Positions 23,588-30,307 of a stretch of 35,931 bases of DNA are shown here, piece by piece; position 1 is the stretch's first letter, and each line of letters begins with the position of its first letter. The stretch lies in contig JAPKZA010000462.1 in assembly GCA_026394015.1 (NCBI GenBank), forward strand, positions 1 to 35,931, read 5' to 3'. The notes beneath the pieces were generated by a model that ran no database searches, was not told the origin of the DNA, and saw only the letters and a list, made by a program, of their open reading frames with translations. A program made the position numbers and the translations under genes. The stretch comes from Acidobacteriota bacterium. GTDB taxonomy: Bacteria; Acidobacteriota; Terriglobia; Bryobacterales; Bryobacteraceae.

Positions 23588-23629
23588 GTTACAGGGCCGC
23601 GCCCGGCTTCTGTTACAGAGCCGCGCCCG
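23588..23629 (+). repeat. Tandem GTTACAG...GCCGCGCCCG repeat between flgM and flgN
   Basis: Two 18-base units (23588-23605 and 23612-23629) differ at one base and have a 24-bp period. The sequence after the second unit (TCAGGGAGCGG) partly complements its CCGC start. This is a second, unrelated repeat type in the window; it may be a fragment of a dispersed element. Confidence 0.6.
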
Positions 23630-23689
23630 TCAGGGAGCGGTCTTCCACCACGCGCTCATACCCGACCCGCCAAGCCAGAGGAGGCAACT

Positions 23690-24055
23690 TTGGACCAGCA
23701 AAATCGTTCCACTCCGGTACCCGTTCCCGATTTGGAACCGGTAATTCAGGACTTATCCCACATTGAAACCACTTCGGCCCTGCTCCATCTCCAGACGGCG
23801 CTTGGTGCCCTCAGTAGCCTCGCCGAGGAACTGCACGGCGGCAAGCAGCTCCAACCCGGCCAACAGCGGGCCACCGAACGGGCGTTACTCTCCTTTCAAG
23901 AGCAGTTGCGGGTCGCTAATGTCCTGACTCGGCAGGGGCTCGCCTATTGTAAAGGTTGGTCGGAGGCGCTTGTGCCCTCCGCGGACTCTTATGGCAGCAC
24001 CGGCCAGGAGACCCCCGTTGAACTCGATGTGCACAGCGTAAGGTTGGACGGCTAG
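23690..24055 (+). CDS. flgN: FlgN-like flagellar export chaperone
   Basis: A 121-residue, mostly helical protein between flgM and flgK, the usual place of FlgN, the chaperone that keeps FlgK and FlgL soluble for export. The start is TTG 23690, with a strong Shine-Dalgarno sequence AGGAGG seven bases upstream. Residues about 20-90 are amphipathic helix (SALLHLQTALGALSSLAEEL, ALLSFQEQLRVANVLTRQGL), followed by a short tail. FlgN family members share little sequence, so the name depends mainly on context and helical pattern. The stop is one base before the flgK start. Confidence 0.65.
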   Translation: MDQQNRSTPVPVPDLEPVIQDLSHIETTSALLHLQTALGALSSLAEELHGGKQLQPGQQRATERALLSFQEQLRVANVLTRQGLAYCKGWSEALVPSADSYGSTGQETPVELDVHSVRLDG

Positions 24056-24056
24056 C

Positions 24057-25421
24057 GTGGGCAGCATCTCCACCGCCTTGTTCTCCACCGCCGAGGCGAT
24101 GCGGGTCATCCAGCGGCAGGTCACGGTGGCGCAGAACAACATCTTGAACGCCTCCACCCCGAACTACGCCCGGCTCGACCAGGCGACTCTGGCGAATCGC
24201 TTCAACCCGGATTCGGAATCAACCTCCGGAGGAATCTCCTCCGCGCCGCTGCAATCGGGCCGCAATCGGTTCCTGGAAACCGCGGTCTGGCAACGGCAGA
24301 CCTCCGCCGGATACTCCGAACAGTCGCTCGTCAGCCTCAAAGCCATTGAAGCCGCAGTGCCCGTCACCGCCAACAGTGGCATCCCCGCCGCGCTCGATAA
24401 CTTTTATGGCAGTGCCTCCCAATTGGCCATCGCGCCAAACTCGACCCAGGCGAGGCAGACCGTACTCGACCGCGCGCAGGCCGTTGCCAATACCTTCAAC
24501 CAGGCGGCGAACGAATTCGGTACGCTTACGGCGCGGGCTGGTACGGAACTCACCAATACGGTCAATGAAATCAACAAACTGGCCGGGGAACTCGCGTCGA
24601 TCAACACGGAACGCCGCGCCAATTTTCGCAACGCTGAAGACGCGGGTCTGGACGCTCGCCTTCACTCCACCCTCGAAAAACTCTCGCAGCTTACCGAGCA
24701 CAACACCTTGAGCCAGGAAGATGGCTCCGTCGTCGTACTTCTCGCCGGCCAAACCCCCTTAGTGGTAGGCGACCAAGCCTACCCGATCACCGCAAACTAC
24801 AACAATACCGATTTCAAAATCCTCGACGGTCAGGGCACCGACGTTACCGCCAAGATCACCACCGGAAAGCTGGGCGCGCTGCTCGAAACCCGCAATGTCA
24901 CCTTGCCGGACTACGCGAACCAACTCGACACCTTGGCCACCGGATTCGCCGATCAGGTCAACGGAATCCTGGCCGGCGGTTTGGACCAGAACGGAGCCAC
25001 TCCCACCCAGAATCTTTTCTCCTATAGCGCCGTTCTCGGCGCGGCGGCCACGCTCAAGGTCACCGGCATTACCCCCCCGGAACTCGCCGCGGCGGGTGCA
25101 ACCGAGCCCGGCGGGAACTCGAATGCCAACCGCTTGTCGAGACTATCGAGCACCCCGGCCATCGGCGGACTTACTCTCTCGCAGTATTACGGCTCGCTGG
25201 CCTCCGGTCTCGGGACGAAACTCGACACGATCAAGGGCCGCAGCGTTTCCGATGGCCAACTCCTTCTCCAGGCTCGAAACCTGCGCCAGGAAACCTCTGG
25301 CGTCTCCATCGACCAGGAAGCCGCCAAGCTTCTCGAATACCAACGGGGTTTTCAAGCCGTCGGTCAGGTCTTGGGGATCCTCAATCAAATGTCGGATACC
25401 CTCCTCAGTATTCTTCGATAG
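24057..25421 (+). CDS. flgK: Flagellar hook-filament junction protein FlgK (HAP1)
   Basis: A 454-residue junction protein that sits between hook and filament. From GTG 24057 it has the N-terminal flagellar rod/hook signature (STAEAMRVIQRQVTVAQNNI, LNASTPNYARLDQ) and GISSAPLQSGRNRFLETAVW, a middle region with LDNFYGSASQLAIAPNSTQ, and a C-terminal helical end (QEAAKLLEYQRGFQAVGQVL; MSDTLLSIL). Both termini form the coiled coil needed for assembly. The protein is somewhat shorter than the enterobacterial one, with a reduced variable middle. Its TAG stop (25419-25421) shares its G with the first base of the next structured repeat. Confidence 0.92.
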   Translation: MGSISTALFSTAEAMRVIQRQVTVAQNNILNASTPNYARLDQATLANRFNPDSESTSGGISSAPLQSGRNRFLETAVWQRQTSAGYSEQSLVSLKAIEAAVPVTANSGIPAALDNFYGSASQLAIAPNSTQARQTVLDRAQAVANTFNQAANEFGTLTARAGTELTNTVNEINKLAGELASINTERRANFRNAEDAGLDARLHSTLEKLSQLTEHNTLSQEDGSVVVLLAGQTPLVVGDQAYPITANYNNTDFKILDGQGTDVTAKITTGKLGALLETRNVTLPDYANQLDTLATGFADQVNGILAGGLDQNGATPTQNLFSYSAVLGAAATLKVTGITPPELAAAGATEPGGNSNANRLSRLSSTPAIGGLTLSQYYGSLASGLGTKLDTIKGRSVSDGQLLLQARNLRQETSGVSIDQEAAKLLEYQRGFQAVGQVLGILNQMSDTLLSILR

Positions 25422-25451
25422 CGCACAGGCCGAAGCGAGTCCGTTGTGCGC
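25421..25451 (+). repeat. GCGCACA repeat, 31-bp short form, at the flgK stop codon
   Basis: The core lies at 25421-25451, starting with the last G of the flgK stop codon. The tail GTGTTCCTCAAAACCTAGC follows. It fills most of the 63-bp gap between flgK and flgL. Confidence 0.9.
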
Positions 25452-25484
25452 GTGTTCCTCAAAACCTAGCGATTCCAAACTAAA

Positions 25485-26390
25485 ATGATCAGTAATCTCA
25501 CCAACCGAAACGAGCAGTTCCTTGCCAACATGGACCGGATTCAAGCCCGCATCGACAAGGCGAACGCCCAAGTCTCGAGCGGCCTCCGCATCACCACCGC
25601 CTCGGATGCTCCCGACGAAATCGGCCCTTTGTTGCAGAGTCGAGCGGAACTTGCGGTTGCCGAGCAGTCGAAATCGAATCTGAATCGAGTGAAAGGCGAA
25701 GTGGACTCGGCGGAGAATGCCTTGCAAAGCGTCGTCAAATTGGCCGAAAGAGCCCGCGTTCTCGGAGCGCAGGGACTCACCGGGACGCAGACCGCTGCCA
25801 CGAGAGCCTCGATTGCAGCGGAGTTGGAGGGGGTTTTCCGTCAGATCGTCGGGGCGGCCAACGCGAACTTCGACGGCCGATTCCTGTTTGCCGGTAACAA
25901 CGATCAGGTCCAGCCTTTCACCCTCGATTTCAGTCAGCCAGATGGCGTGGTCCCGTACACCGGAACTGCCGCCACGCGCACGGTCGCGGATTCTAACGGC
26001 ATTCTCATCCCGGTTGCCCGGAGCGGCCAGGAGATCTTCACCTCGCCGACTCCCTCCGAAAATCTCTTCGGTGCGCTCAACTCGCTGCGCAGTGCGCTTT
26101 TGGCTAACGACGAAACGGCTCTGGCGAACGCCAATCAGACGCTCGGTTTGGCTCTTGGGCATGTCAACAACCAGTTGACTCGTTACGGGCATTCTCAGAA
26201 CGATCTCACGACGGCCATCGACATCGCGGAAAAGAAGACGCTCGATCTCAAAACCACGATCTCCAACACCGAAGGCGCCGACCTCGCCGACGCGATTCTG
26301 GAGCTACAGACCGGCCAGACGGCCCGCCAGGCAGCCCTCCAGGCCAAGGGCCAGGAAGACCGTCGAACCCTCTTTGACTTCATCCGCTAA
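25485..26390 (+). CDS. flgL: Flagellar hook-filament junction protein FlgL (HAP3)
   Basis: A 301-residue flagellin-type protein. The N-terminal flagellin domain is clear (NEQFLANMDRIQARIDKANA, QVSSGLRITTASDAPDEIGP), as is the C-terminal one (LTRYGHSQNDLTTAIDIAEK and ALQAKGQEDRRTLFDFIR). The middle carries GRFLFAGNNDQVQPFTLDF, the FLFAG pattern typical of FlgL. Its length matches the junction protein rather than filament flagellin, and it follows flgK. It is the last gene of the flagellar operon; after its stop the sequence becomes decayed. Confidence 0.92.
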   Translation: MISNLTNRNEQFLANMDRIQARIDKANAQVSSGLRITTASDAPDEIGPLLQSRAELAVAEQSKSNLNRVKGEVDSAENALQSVVKLAERARVLGAQGLTGTQTAATRASIAAELEGVFRQIVGAANANFDGRFLFAGNNDQVQPFTLDFSQPDGVVPYTGTAATRTVADSNGILIPVARSGQEIFTSPTPSENLFGALNSLRSALLANDETALANANQTLGLALGHVNNQLTRYGHSQNDLTTAIDIAEKKTLDLKTTISNTEGADLADAILELQTGQTARQAALQAKGQEDRRTLFDFIR

Positions 26391-26407
26391 CCGCGTCCGC
26401 GGATTCA

Positions 26408-26528
26408 ATGGATCCCCCGAGCCGCCTGAAGACTCGTCGAGTGGGTCGGATCCCACTTTGTGAGGCTCTATCTGTTCGGCTCGGCTGCCCGAGGTGCTGG
26501 ACGGTCCGACCGCGATCTCGAGTTCTGT
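26408..26528 (+). pseudogene. Fragment of an MNT-type nucleotidyltransferase gene
   Basis: From about 26430 the frame reads RLVEWVGSHFVRLYLFGSAA, then RGAGRSDRDLEFC, the N-terminal nucleotidyltransferase core with its GSAARG motif and a DRDLE variant of DSDLD. It is very similar to the gene at 27726-28049. The start (ATG 26408) is in another frame, so a frameshift lies near 26437. After the active-site motif the gene is cut off abruptly at the copy of a 40-bp repeat starting at 26528. No HEPN partner is left. The broken piece is best seen as the remnant of a toxin-antitoxin module. Confidence 0.75.
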
Positions 26529-26577
26529 GCCAAGCCCCCGAAACCCTCCCCGGCGCCGTCACCGCCGGGTTCGCCAC
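26528..26577 (-). pseudogene. C-terminal scrap of an exported-protein family (VSGAW end), copy A
   Basis: On the minus strand a short segment reads AVTAPGRVSGAWH, matching the end of the larger fragment at 27326-27640 (AVTAPWRVSGAWQVPP). The DNA at 26528-26567 is 39 of 40 bases identical to 27339-27378. Nothing else of the gene is left here. The stretch from 26578 to 26734 shows no recognisable feature. Confidence 0.6.
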
Positions 26578-26734
26578 CCCCCATTCGGCTCAGAACACCG
26601 AGGCATCCCCAACGCCCTCCGAAGGTCCAGTTGCCCCGAATGTTTCCAAGCCGAACGCTGTTTGCTACCTGCAACCAACTCCGAACCGCTCCCTCTCCCG
26701 CTCGATAACATTGCGACATAATGAAAGCGTACCC

Positions 26735-27049
26735 ATGCCCACCAGCATCCCATTCGACGCCACTCTAGTCGACGCCTTGGCGCTGGCCGAACTCTGCCGT
26801 CGCTCCGACGTCAAGGAGCTTGTCCTTTTCGGATCGTCCGCCCGCGGCCAGATGCGCCCCGATAGTGACGTCGACCTCCTCATCGAATTCGCCCCCGGCG
26901 TACGCACGGGTCTCATCAAGTTCCAATCATTAGTCGAGGAACTGGAATCGCTCATCGGCCATCCAGTGGACCTCGTAACCAAACGCGGGCTTAAGCCTTG
27001 GGTCAGTTCCGAAGTACTCAAAGACGCCCGCCTCCTCTATGCGGCATGA
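26735..27049 (+). CDS. MNT-type nucleotidyltransferase antitoxin (MntA-like)
   Basis: A 104-residue minimal nucleotidyltransferase starting at ATG 26735. The active-site pattern is complete: LFGSSARGQMRPDSDVDLLI has the GS motif, then DSDVD with both aspartates. The C-terminal half has LVEELESLIGHPVDLVTKRG and KPWVSSEVLKDARLLY. In MntA/HepT systems this enzyme AMPylates a tyrosine of the HEPN toxin and so neutralises it. It overlaps the HEPN gene by 11 bases. The frame is open leftward to 26408, but that part belongs to an older broken copy. Confidence 0.86.
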   Translation: MPTSIPFDATLVDALALAELCRRSDVKELVLFGSSARGQMRPDSDVDLLIEFAPGVRTGLIKFQSLVEELESLIGHPVDLVTKRGLKPWVSSEVLKDARLLYAA

Positions 27050-27329
27050 GTCTTCCTCCGAAGCGGATCTCCTTCAGGAAGAGATTCGATCCGGTGCCAC
27101 GCTCCCTCATCTGACGGTGATTGGCGAAGCCATCAGCCGATTGTCGGTTCCCCTCCGCGACAGCCACCCGGCGGTCCCGTGGAGAAAGATCATCGCCGTC
27201 CGCCATCGCATCGTCCACGCCTATTTCGAATTGGACTGGCAAATCCTTTGGGATGCCGCTATCGAAGACATCCCGCTCCTACGGCAACAGATCCTTGCCA
27301 TCCTCGTTCAGGAATTCCCTCTCCACTAA
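27039..27329 (+). CDS. HepT-like HEPN toxin, N-terminally shortened
   Basis: A 96-residue protein with the HepT-type core: LTVIGEAISRL, then AVPWRKIIAVRHRIVHAYFE. The catalytic RNase motif is present as R-H-R-I-V-H followed by A-Y, the tyrosine being the usual AMPylation target. The C-terminal helices (WDAAIEDIPLLRQQILAIL) are normal. The family is usually about 110-115 residues; here the first helix is missing, and the N-terminus (RHESSSEADLLQEEI) enters directly at the second helix. The toxin may therefore be weakened. It overlaps mntA-like 26735-27049 by 11 bases, and its stop overlaps tail-to-tail the stop of a minus-strand remnant. Confidence 0.78.
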   Translation: MRHESSSEADLLQEEIRSGATLPHLTVIGEAISRLSVPLRDSHPAVPWRKIIAVRHRIVHAYFELDWQILWDAAIEDIPLLRQQILAILVQEFPLH

Positions 27330-27640
27330 GGCGGCACCTGCCAAGCCCCCGAAACCCTCCACGGCGCCGTCACCGCCGTCACCGTCTGCAGCGCCAGCCA
27401 AACCGCCTTTGACCCTGCAAACCCTGGCTTAAACGTCATAATCAGATTCACCGTCAGCCTCCCACCGCTCCGCACCTCGCTCGACCCCTGCGCATTCACC
27501 CGACACTGGCTATGCTCCAAACTCGCCGTCCTCGCCAGCATCATATTCGTCAACCCCGCCGCGTCCCCATCGTCAATAAACAGAAGTAGAATGTTCCCCG
27601 GAGCAAGATAAGCCGTCAAGCTTGTTGCGGAAACACGAGG
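27326..27640 (-). pseudogene. C-terminal remnant of a large exported protein (VSGAW end), copy B
   Basis: On the minus strand the frame encodes LAPGNILLLFIDDGDAAGLT, then SLEHSQCRVNAQGSSEVRSG, then LTVNLIMTFKPGFAGSKAVW and VTAPWRVSGAWQVPP before TAG 27326-27328. This pattern (a C near the start, then alternating polar/Ser region, LTVNL..TFKPxFAG.K, and a final W) is the C-terminal module found on large exported proteins of acidobacteria. The N-terminal extension of the frame up to 27760 shows no homology. Only the module is left, so I call it a gene remnant. Its end overlaps the end of the HEPN gene. Confidence 0.65.
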
Positions 27641-27725
27641 AACGCCTGCCAATCGCCGCGTCAACCGACTCCTAACCCACCGCGGCCTTCCCCTCGGCCT
27701 ATTCAAATAGTGAAAAAATAGGATA

Positions 27726-28049
27726 GTGATAGCGCCAGACGCAGCGATCGAGGAAATCACGCGGCGGTTGGTCGATTTCTACCACCCAGTCCGAATCTAT
27801 CTCTTCGGCTCCGCAGCCCGCGGCGATGGCGGGCCCGACAGCGACCTCGACTTCTGTGTCGTGGTTCCGGATGCGACCCCCGATCAACTCCTCCGCCCCG
27901 GAGCCACCCGCCAGGCGCTCCGAGGAATAGCCGTAGCCAAAGACGTTCTCCCCTGGCGCCAAACCGATTTCGAACAACGCGCCGCATGGGTAGCGGCATC
28001 TCTACCGGCCACCGTCCTCCGAGAGGGCCGCCTCCTCTATGAATCCTAA
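27726..28049 (+). CDS. MNT-type nucleotidyltransferase antitoxin, second module
   Basis: A 107-residue nucleotidyltransferase from GTG 27726. The motif YLFGSAARGDGGPDSDLDFC has GS and DSDLD with both aspartates, so the active site is intact. The C-terminal part (RGIAVAKDVLPWRQTDFEQR) ends in REGRLLYES. It overlaps the HEPN gene by 11 bases. The partner toxin is interrupted by a stop codon. The broken piece at 26408-26528 resembles this gene more than the one at 26735, suggesting a local duplication. Confidence 0.87.
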   Translation: MIAPDAAIEEITRRLVDFYHPVRIYLFGSAARGDGGPDSDLDFCVVVPDATPDQLLRPGATRQALRGIAVAKDVLPWRQTDFEQRAAWVAASLPATVLREGRLLYES

Positions 28050-28446
28050 TGCGCTCCGAACCCGCGAAACTAGCGAATGGCTAGCCAAAGCGGACGAAGA
28101 CCTCGCTGCCGCAAACCTACTCGCCAACGCAGGTCTCGACCAAAACGCCCTCTATCATTGCCAACAAGCCGTCTAAAAGGCTCTCAAGGCCTTCTTGGTC
28201 TGGCATCAACAACCGTTCCGACGCACCCACGACCTCGAAGAGATCGGCCAAGCGGTTACGAACCTCGATATCTCCCTCGGTTCCATAACCCTCGAAGCGG
28301 ACGCCCTCACTGATTTCGCTTGGCGCGCCCGTTACCCGGGAAATTCGTACACCCTGGCAGCCGGAGAAGTGACCGCAATGCTGGAACTGGCACAAAGAGT
28401 CCTCGCGGAGATTAAATTAAGGCTCTCTCGTCCTCCCCAGCCCTGA
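28039..28446 (+). pseudogene. HEPN-domain toxin gene with an internal stop codon
   Basis: The frame from ATG 28039 reads RTRETSEWLAKADEDLAAAN, then GLDQNALYHCQQAV, then TAA at 28174-28176, then KALKAFLVWHQQPFRRTHDL and on to a natural TGA at 28446. The part before the stop carries the usual HEPN start (AKADEDLAAANLL and the YHCQQAVEKALKA box, where the E codon GAA has become TAA). With the stop ignored the protein would have 135 residues, a full-length HEPN protein of the HEPN/MNT type. A single substitution explains the lesion. The antitoxin partner at 27726-28049 is intact. Confidence 0.85.
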
Positions 28447-28545
28447 AGCGGCACGGCCACGCCCCCGAAACTTGATCAGCCCGAAGGCTACATCGAAGGA
28501 CGAGCGCCCACCGTACCTGGCTGCCTCGTACCCTCCGGCGGTGAA

Positions 28546-28625
28546 GCGCACAGGCCGCGCAGGCCCGGCACCGACGGGCGAGGAACTCGCCCATCCTGCC
28601 GTGCCGAAGCGAGTTCGTTGTGCGC
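28546..28625 (+). repeat. GCGCACA repeat, 80-bp long form
   Basis: A long form with outer arms GCGCACA/TGTGCGC, inner hairpin GGGCGAG-GAA-CTCGCCC, and a middle stem pairing GCAGG with CCTGC. Instead of a second GGCC it has GTGCC. It lies 100 bp after the HEPN pseudogene in the 28447-28706 gap. A minus-strand segment reading DQVSGAW near 28470 may be a third scrap of the exported-protein family. No gene was found in this gap. Confidence 0.9.
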
Positions 28626-28706
28626 GTGTTCCTTAGATGAAAGGATGTGGATCCACAAAGTCAGGCTCCCGAAACGGTCGCTCTCTGAGGCTGCCATCTC
28701 CAAGCG

Positions 28707-28874
28707 GTGTTCGGCCACCGCGTCTTGCCCGGCTCAAATTCAAATATAGCGGCTCCTTTCGAATGGTGCGCCACTGAGGACGTGGATCGTGTCGCCTTCG
28801 ATGGACCCGCCGCCGGCGATTTCGAGACCCTCAAGCGCGAATGGATCTCCTGCTTAGGACGGAAGTTATACTGA
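28707..28874 (+). CDS. Short open frame, possible gene remnant
   Basis: A 55-codon frame from GTG 28707 reads, toward its end, DRVAFDGPAAGDFETLKREW, followed by ISCLGRKLY and TGA. The composition is like real protein, and its stop is only six bases before the start at 28881, which suggests an operon with that gene. I recognise no family; it is probably the end of a larger gene whose beginning has decayed. A chance frame cannot be ruled out. Confidence 0.3.
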   Translation: MFGHRVLPGSNSNIAAPFEWCATEDVDRVAFDGPAAGDFETLKREWISCLGRKLY

Positions 28875-28880
28875 AGTTCG

Positions 28881-29549
28881 ATGAAGCCAGCCACTTGGAG
28901 TCTAGCGGACCTGGAGATCATCGGCTATGCCGATGATCGGGATCAGACCATGCTCCCGGCGATTGTACCTCCGGTCTTTCGGTCCATCAGCAATCCCGAT
29001 GTCGTGCTTGTGCCGCCCTTCGCTGTCCGTTTTGACGTTGTCGCCCGTGCCACCGAGTTATCGTTCGCTGAGGCAGAGTCCCTCCCAGATCGTCGAGAAG
29101 TAACGCTGTTTTTTGGGGCGCCTCTCGTCGCTCAGCCCGACCACGAGTTGTGGCTCCGTCGAAACGGCGAAGTCGTCTATCAACCCGCCCTCGAAGCCCG
29201 CCGCGAGCTCGATCATCTCTGCAAGCTCGCTACCCAGCGGGCGCGAATCGCGCTGGCCGCCGGAGATATGGCGAGTGCGGAGGCCGCCGCCTCGAAAGCG
29301 ATTTTGAGCAACGATCGCTCCGTAGCGGCCTTTGCCATAAAGGCGGCGATTCGCCGGAAACTCGGCAAGCCAGCCGGGGAACGTCTGATGGCCGAATTGG
29401 CGGGTGACCTTCTCGATTTGGCTGCTTTCCACTGTCTCGTGAACCATTATCGTTCCAGCGTGCCCGCCCTCAGCGCGCCTCCTGTCGAGCCCTTATTGGG
29501 TCGCCGCTCGCCTATGAAAGACATGGCGACCTTCTTGCCCCACCAGTAA
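28881..29549 (+). CDS. Hypothetical protein upstream of the broken ATPase gene
   Basis: A 222-residue protein of unknown family. The N-terminal half is mixed beta/alpha (SLADLEIIGYADDRDQTMLP, AIVPPVFRSI); the C-terminal half is helical with a TPR-like stretch (RARIALAAGDMASAEAAASK, then RSVAAFAIKAAIRRKLG). No signal peptide or membrane segment is visible. It lies 19 bases before the start of a broken KGGVG-type ATPase gene on the same strand, so it was probably its operon partner. The frame is intact from ATG 28881 to TAA 29547-29549. Function cannot be inferred. Confidence 0.6.
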   Translation: MKPATWSLADLEIIGYADDRDQTMLPAIVPPVFRSISNPDVVLVPPFAVRFDVVARATELSFAEAESLPDRREVTLFFGAPLVAQPDHELWLRRNGEVVYQPALEARRELDHLCKLATQRARIALAAGDMASAEAAASKAILSNDRSVAAFAIKAAIRRKLGKPAGERLMAELAGDLLDLAAFHCLVNHYRSSVPALSAPPVEPLLGRRSPMKDMATFLPHQ

Positions 29550-29568
29550 GTCGCTTAGCCCAACGACC

Positions 29569-29850
29569 ATGCCAGCTCCCAAGTTTCCTCAAATAGGCAC
29601 GTTCTACGGCGACAAAGGTGGCGTCGGTCTGAGTAGGGCCCTCGTGAATGTCGCTTAGAAGCGCACAGGCCGCGCAGGCACGGCACCAACGGGCGAGGAA
29701 CTCGCCCATCGTGCCGGGCCGAAGCGAGTCCGTTGTGCGCGTGTTCCTAAAAGCTAGCCAGTTGGGGTAGGCACGTACTGATGGTCGACTTGGATCTGGA
29801 GGCCCCAGTCATCAGCGGCTTCTTAGAAAGGAATCAGGAGTCGGGAGCCT
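29569..29850 (+). pseudogene. KGGVG-type P-loop ATPase gene interrupted by a structured repeat
   Basis: From ATG 29569 the frame encodes PQIGTFYGDKGGVG, then LSRALVNVA, which is the start and deviant Walker A motif of a ParA/MinD-related family whose members usually read FYSYKGGVGRSMALVNVA. TAG at 29656-29658, in the flank of the repeat, stops it after 29 residues. After the repeat (core 29661-29740) the same protein continues in a shifted frame with HVLMVDLDLEAPVISGFLER at about 29772-29831, the next conserved motif. The rest is missing; by about 29850 no homology remains. The repeat therefore sits inside a gene, between two motifs that are normally about ten residues apart. The Walker A region also carries changes (GLSR for GRSM). 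Confidence 0.8.
29661..29740 (+). repeat. GCGCACA repeat, 80-bp long form, inside an ATPase gene
   Basis: A long form with all elements: outer 7-bp arms, GGCC/GGCC, a middle stem GGCACG (29677-29682) with CGTGCC (29710-29715), and the inner hairpin GGGCGAG-GAA-CTCGCCC. It is flanked on the left by GTCGCTTAGAA and on the right by GTGTTCCTAAAAGCTAGCC; GCT occurs at both sides and might be a short target duplication. Confidence 0.92.
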
Positions 29851-30001
29851 CGGCTTCCCGGTGCAAAGGACGTCCCTACCCTACTAGCGGAAGTAAACCG
29901 GCTTTCGAACTCCCTTGCCCCCCGAAGTGTTGGCCGAACAACGCCCTCCCACCGTTGCCCTCACTCCCGCAAACCAAGCAATAATAAGATCAGACTAGCC
30001 T

Positions 30002-30307
30002 ATGACCTTGGCCTCAGGTTTATCGATCCCCGAAGAACGACTCGCCGAAATCTGCCAGCGCTACGATGTACGTGAATTGGCCATCTTCGGCTCGGCCGCT
30101 CGGGAAGACTGGGGGCAGCACTCCGACGTCGATGTCATGGTGGAATTCATGCCTGACCGCCATCCCGGCCTAGCCTACTTCACCCTGGAAACTGAACTCG
30201 GACAGTTGTTCGACCGGCGTGTGGACTTGGCCACCAAAAAGTGGATCTTGCCACAATGGCAGCAAAGAATCCTTCCCGAGGCCCGCGTTGTCTACTCTGC
30301 GCGATAG
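30002..30307 (+). CDS. MNT-type nucleotidyltransferase antitoxin, third intact copy
   Basis: A 101-residue nucleotidyltransferase from ATG 30002. The motif LAIFGSAAREDWGQHSDVDV has GS and the aspartates of SDVDV; the first of the usual DSDVD residues is replaced by H (HSDVD), but the two metal-binding aspartates remain. The second half includes LETELGQLFDRRVDLATKKW and ILPEARVVYSAR. It resembles the gene at 26735 more than that at 27726. The partner HEPN gene downstream is broken by a frameshift and a stop codon. Confidence 0.85.
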   Translation: MTLASGLSIPEERLAEICQRYDVRELAIFGSAAREDWGQHSDVDVMVEFMPDRHPGLAYFTLETELGQLFDRRVDLATKKWILPQWQQRILPEARVVYSAR

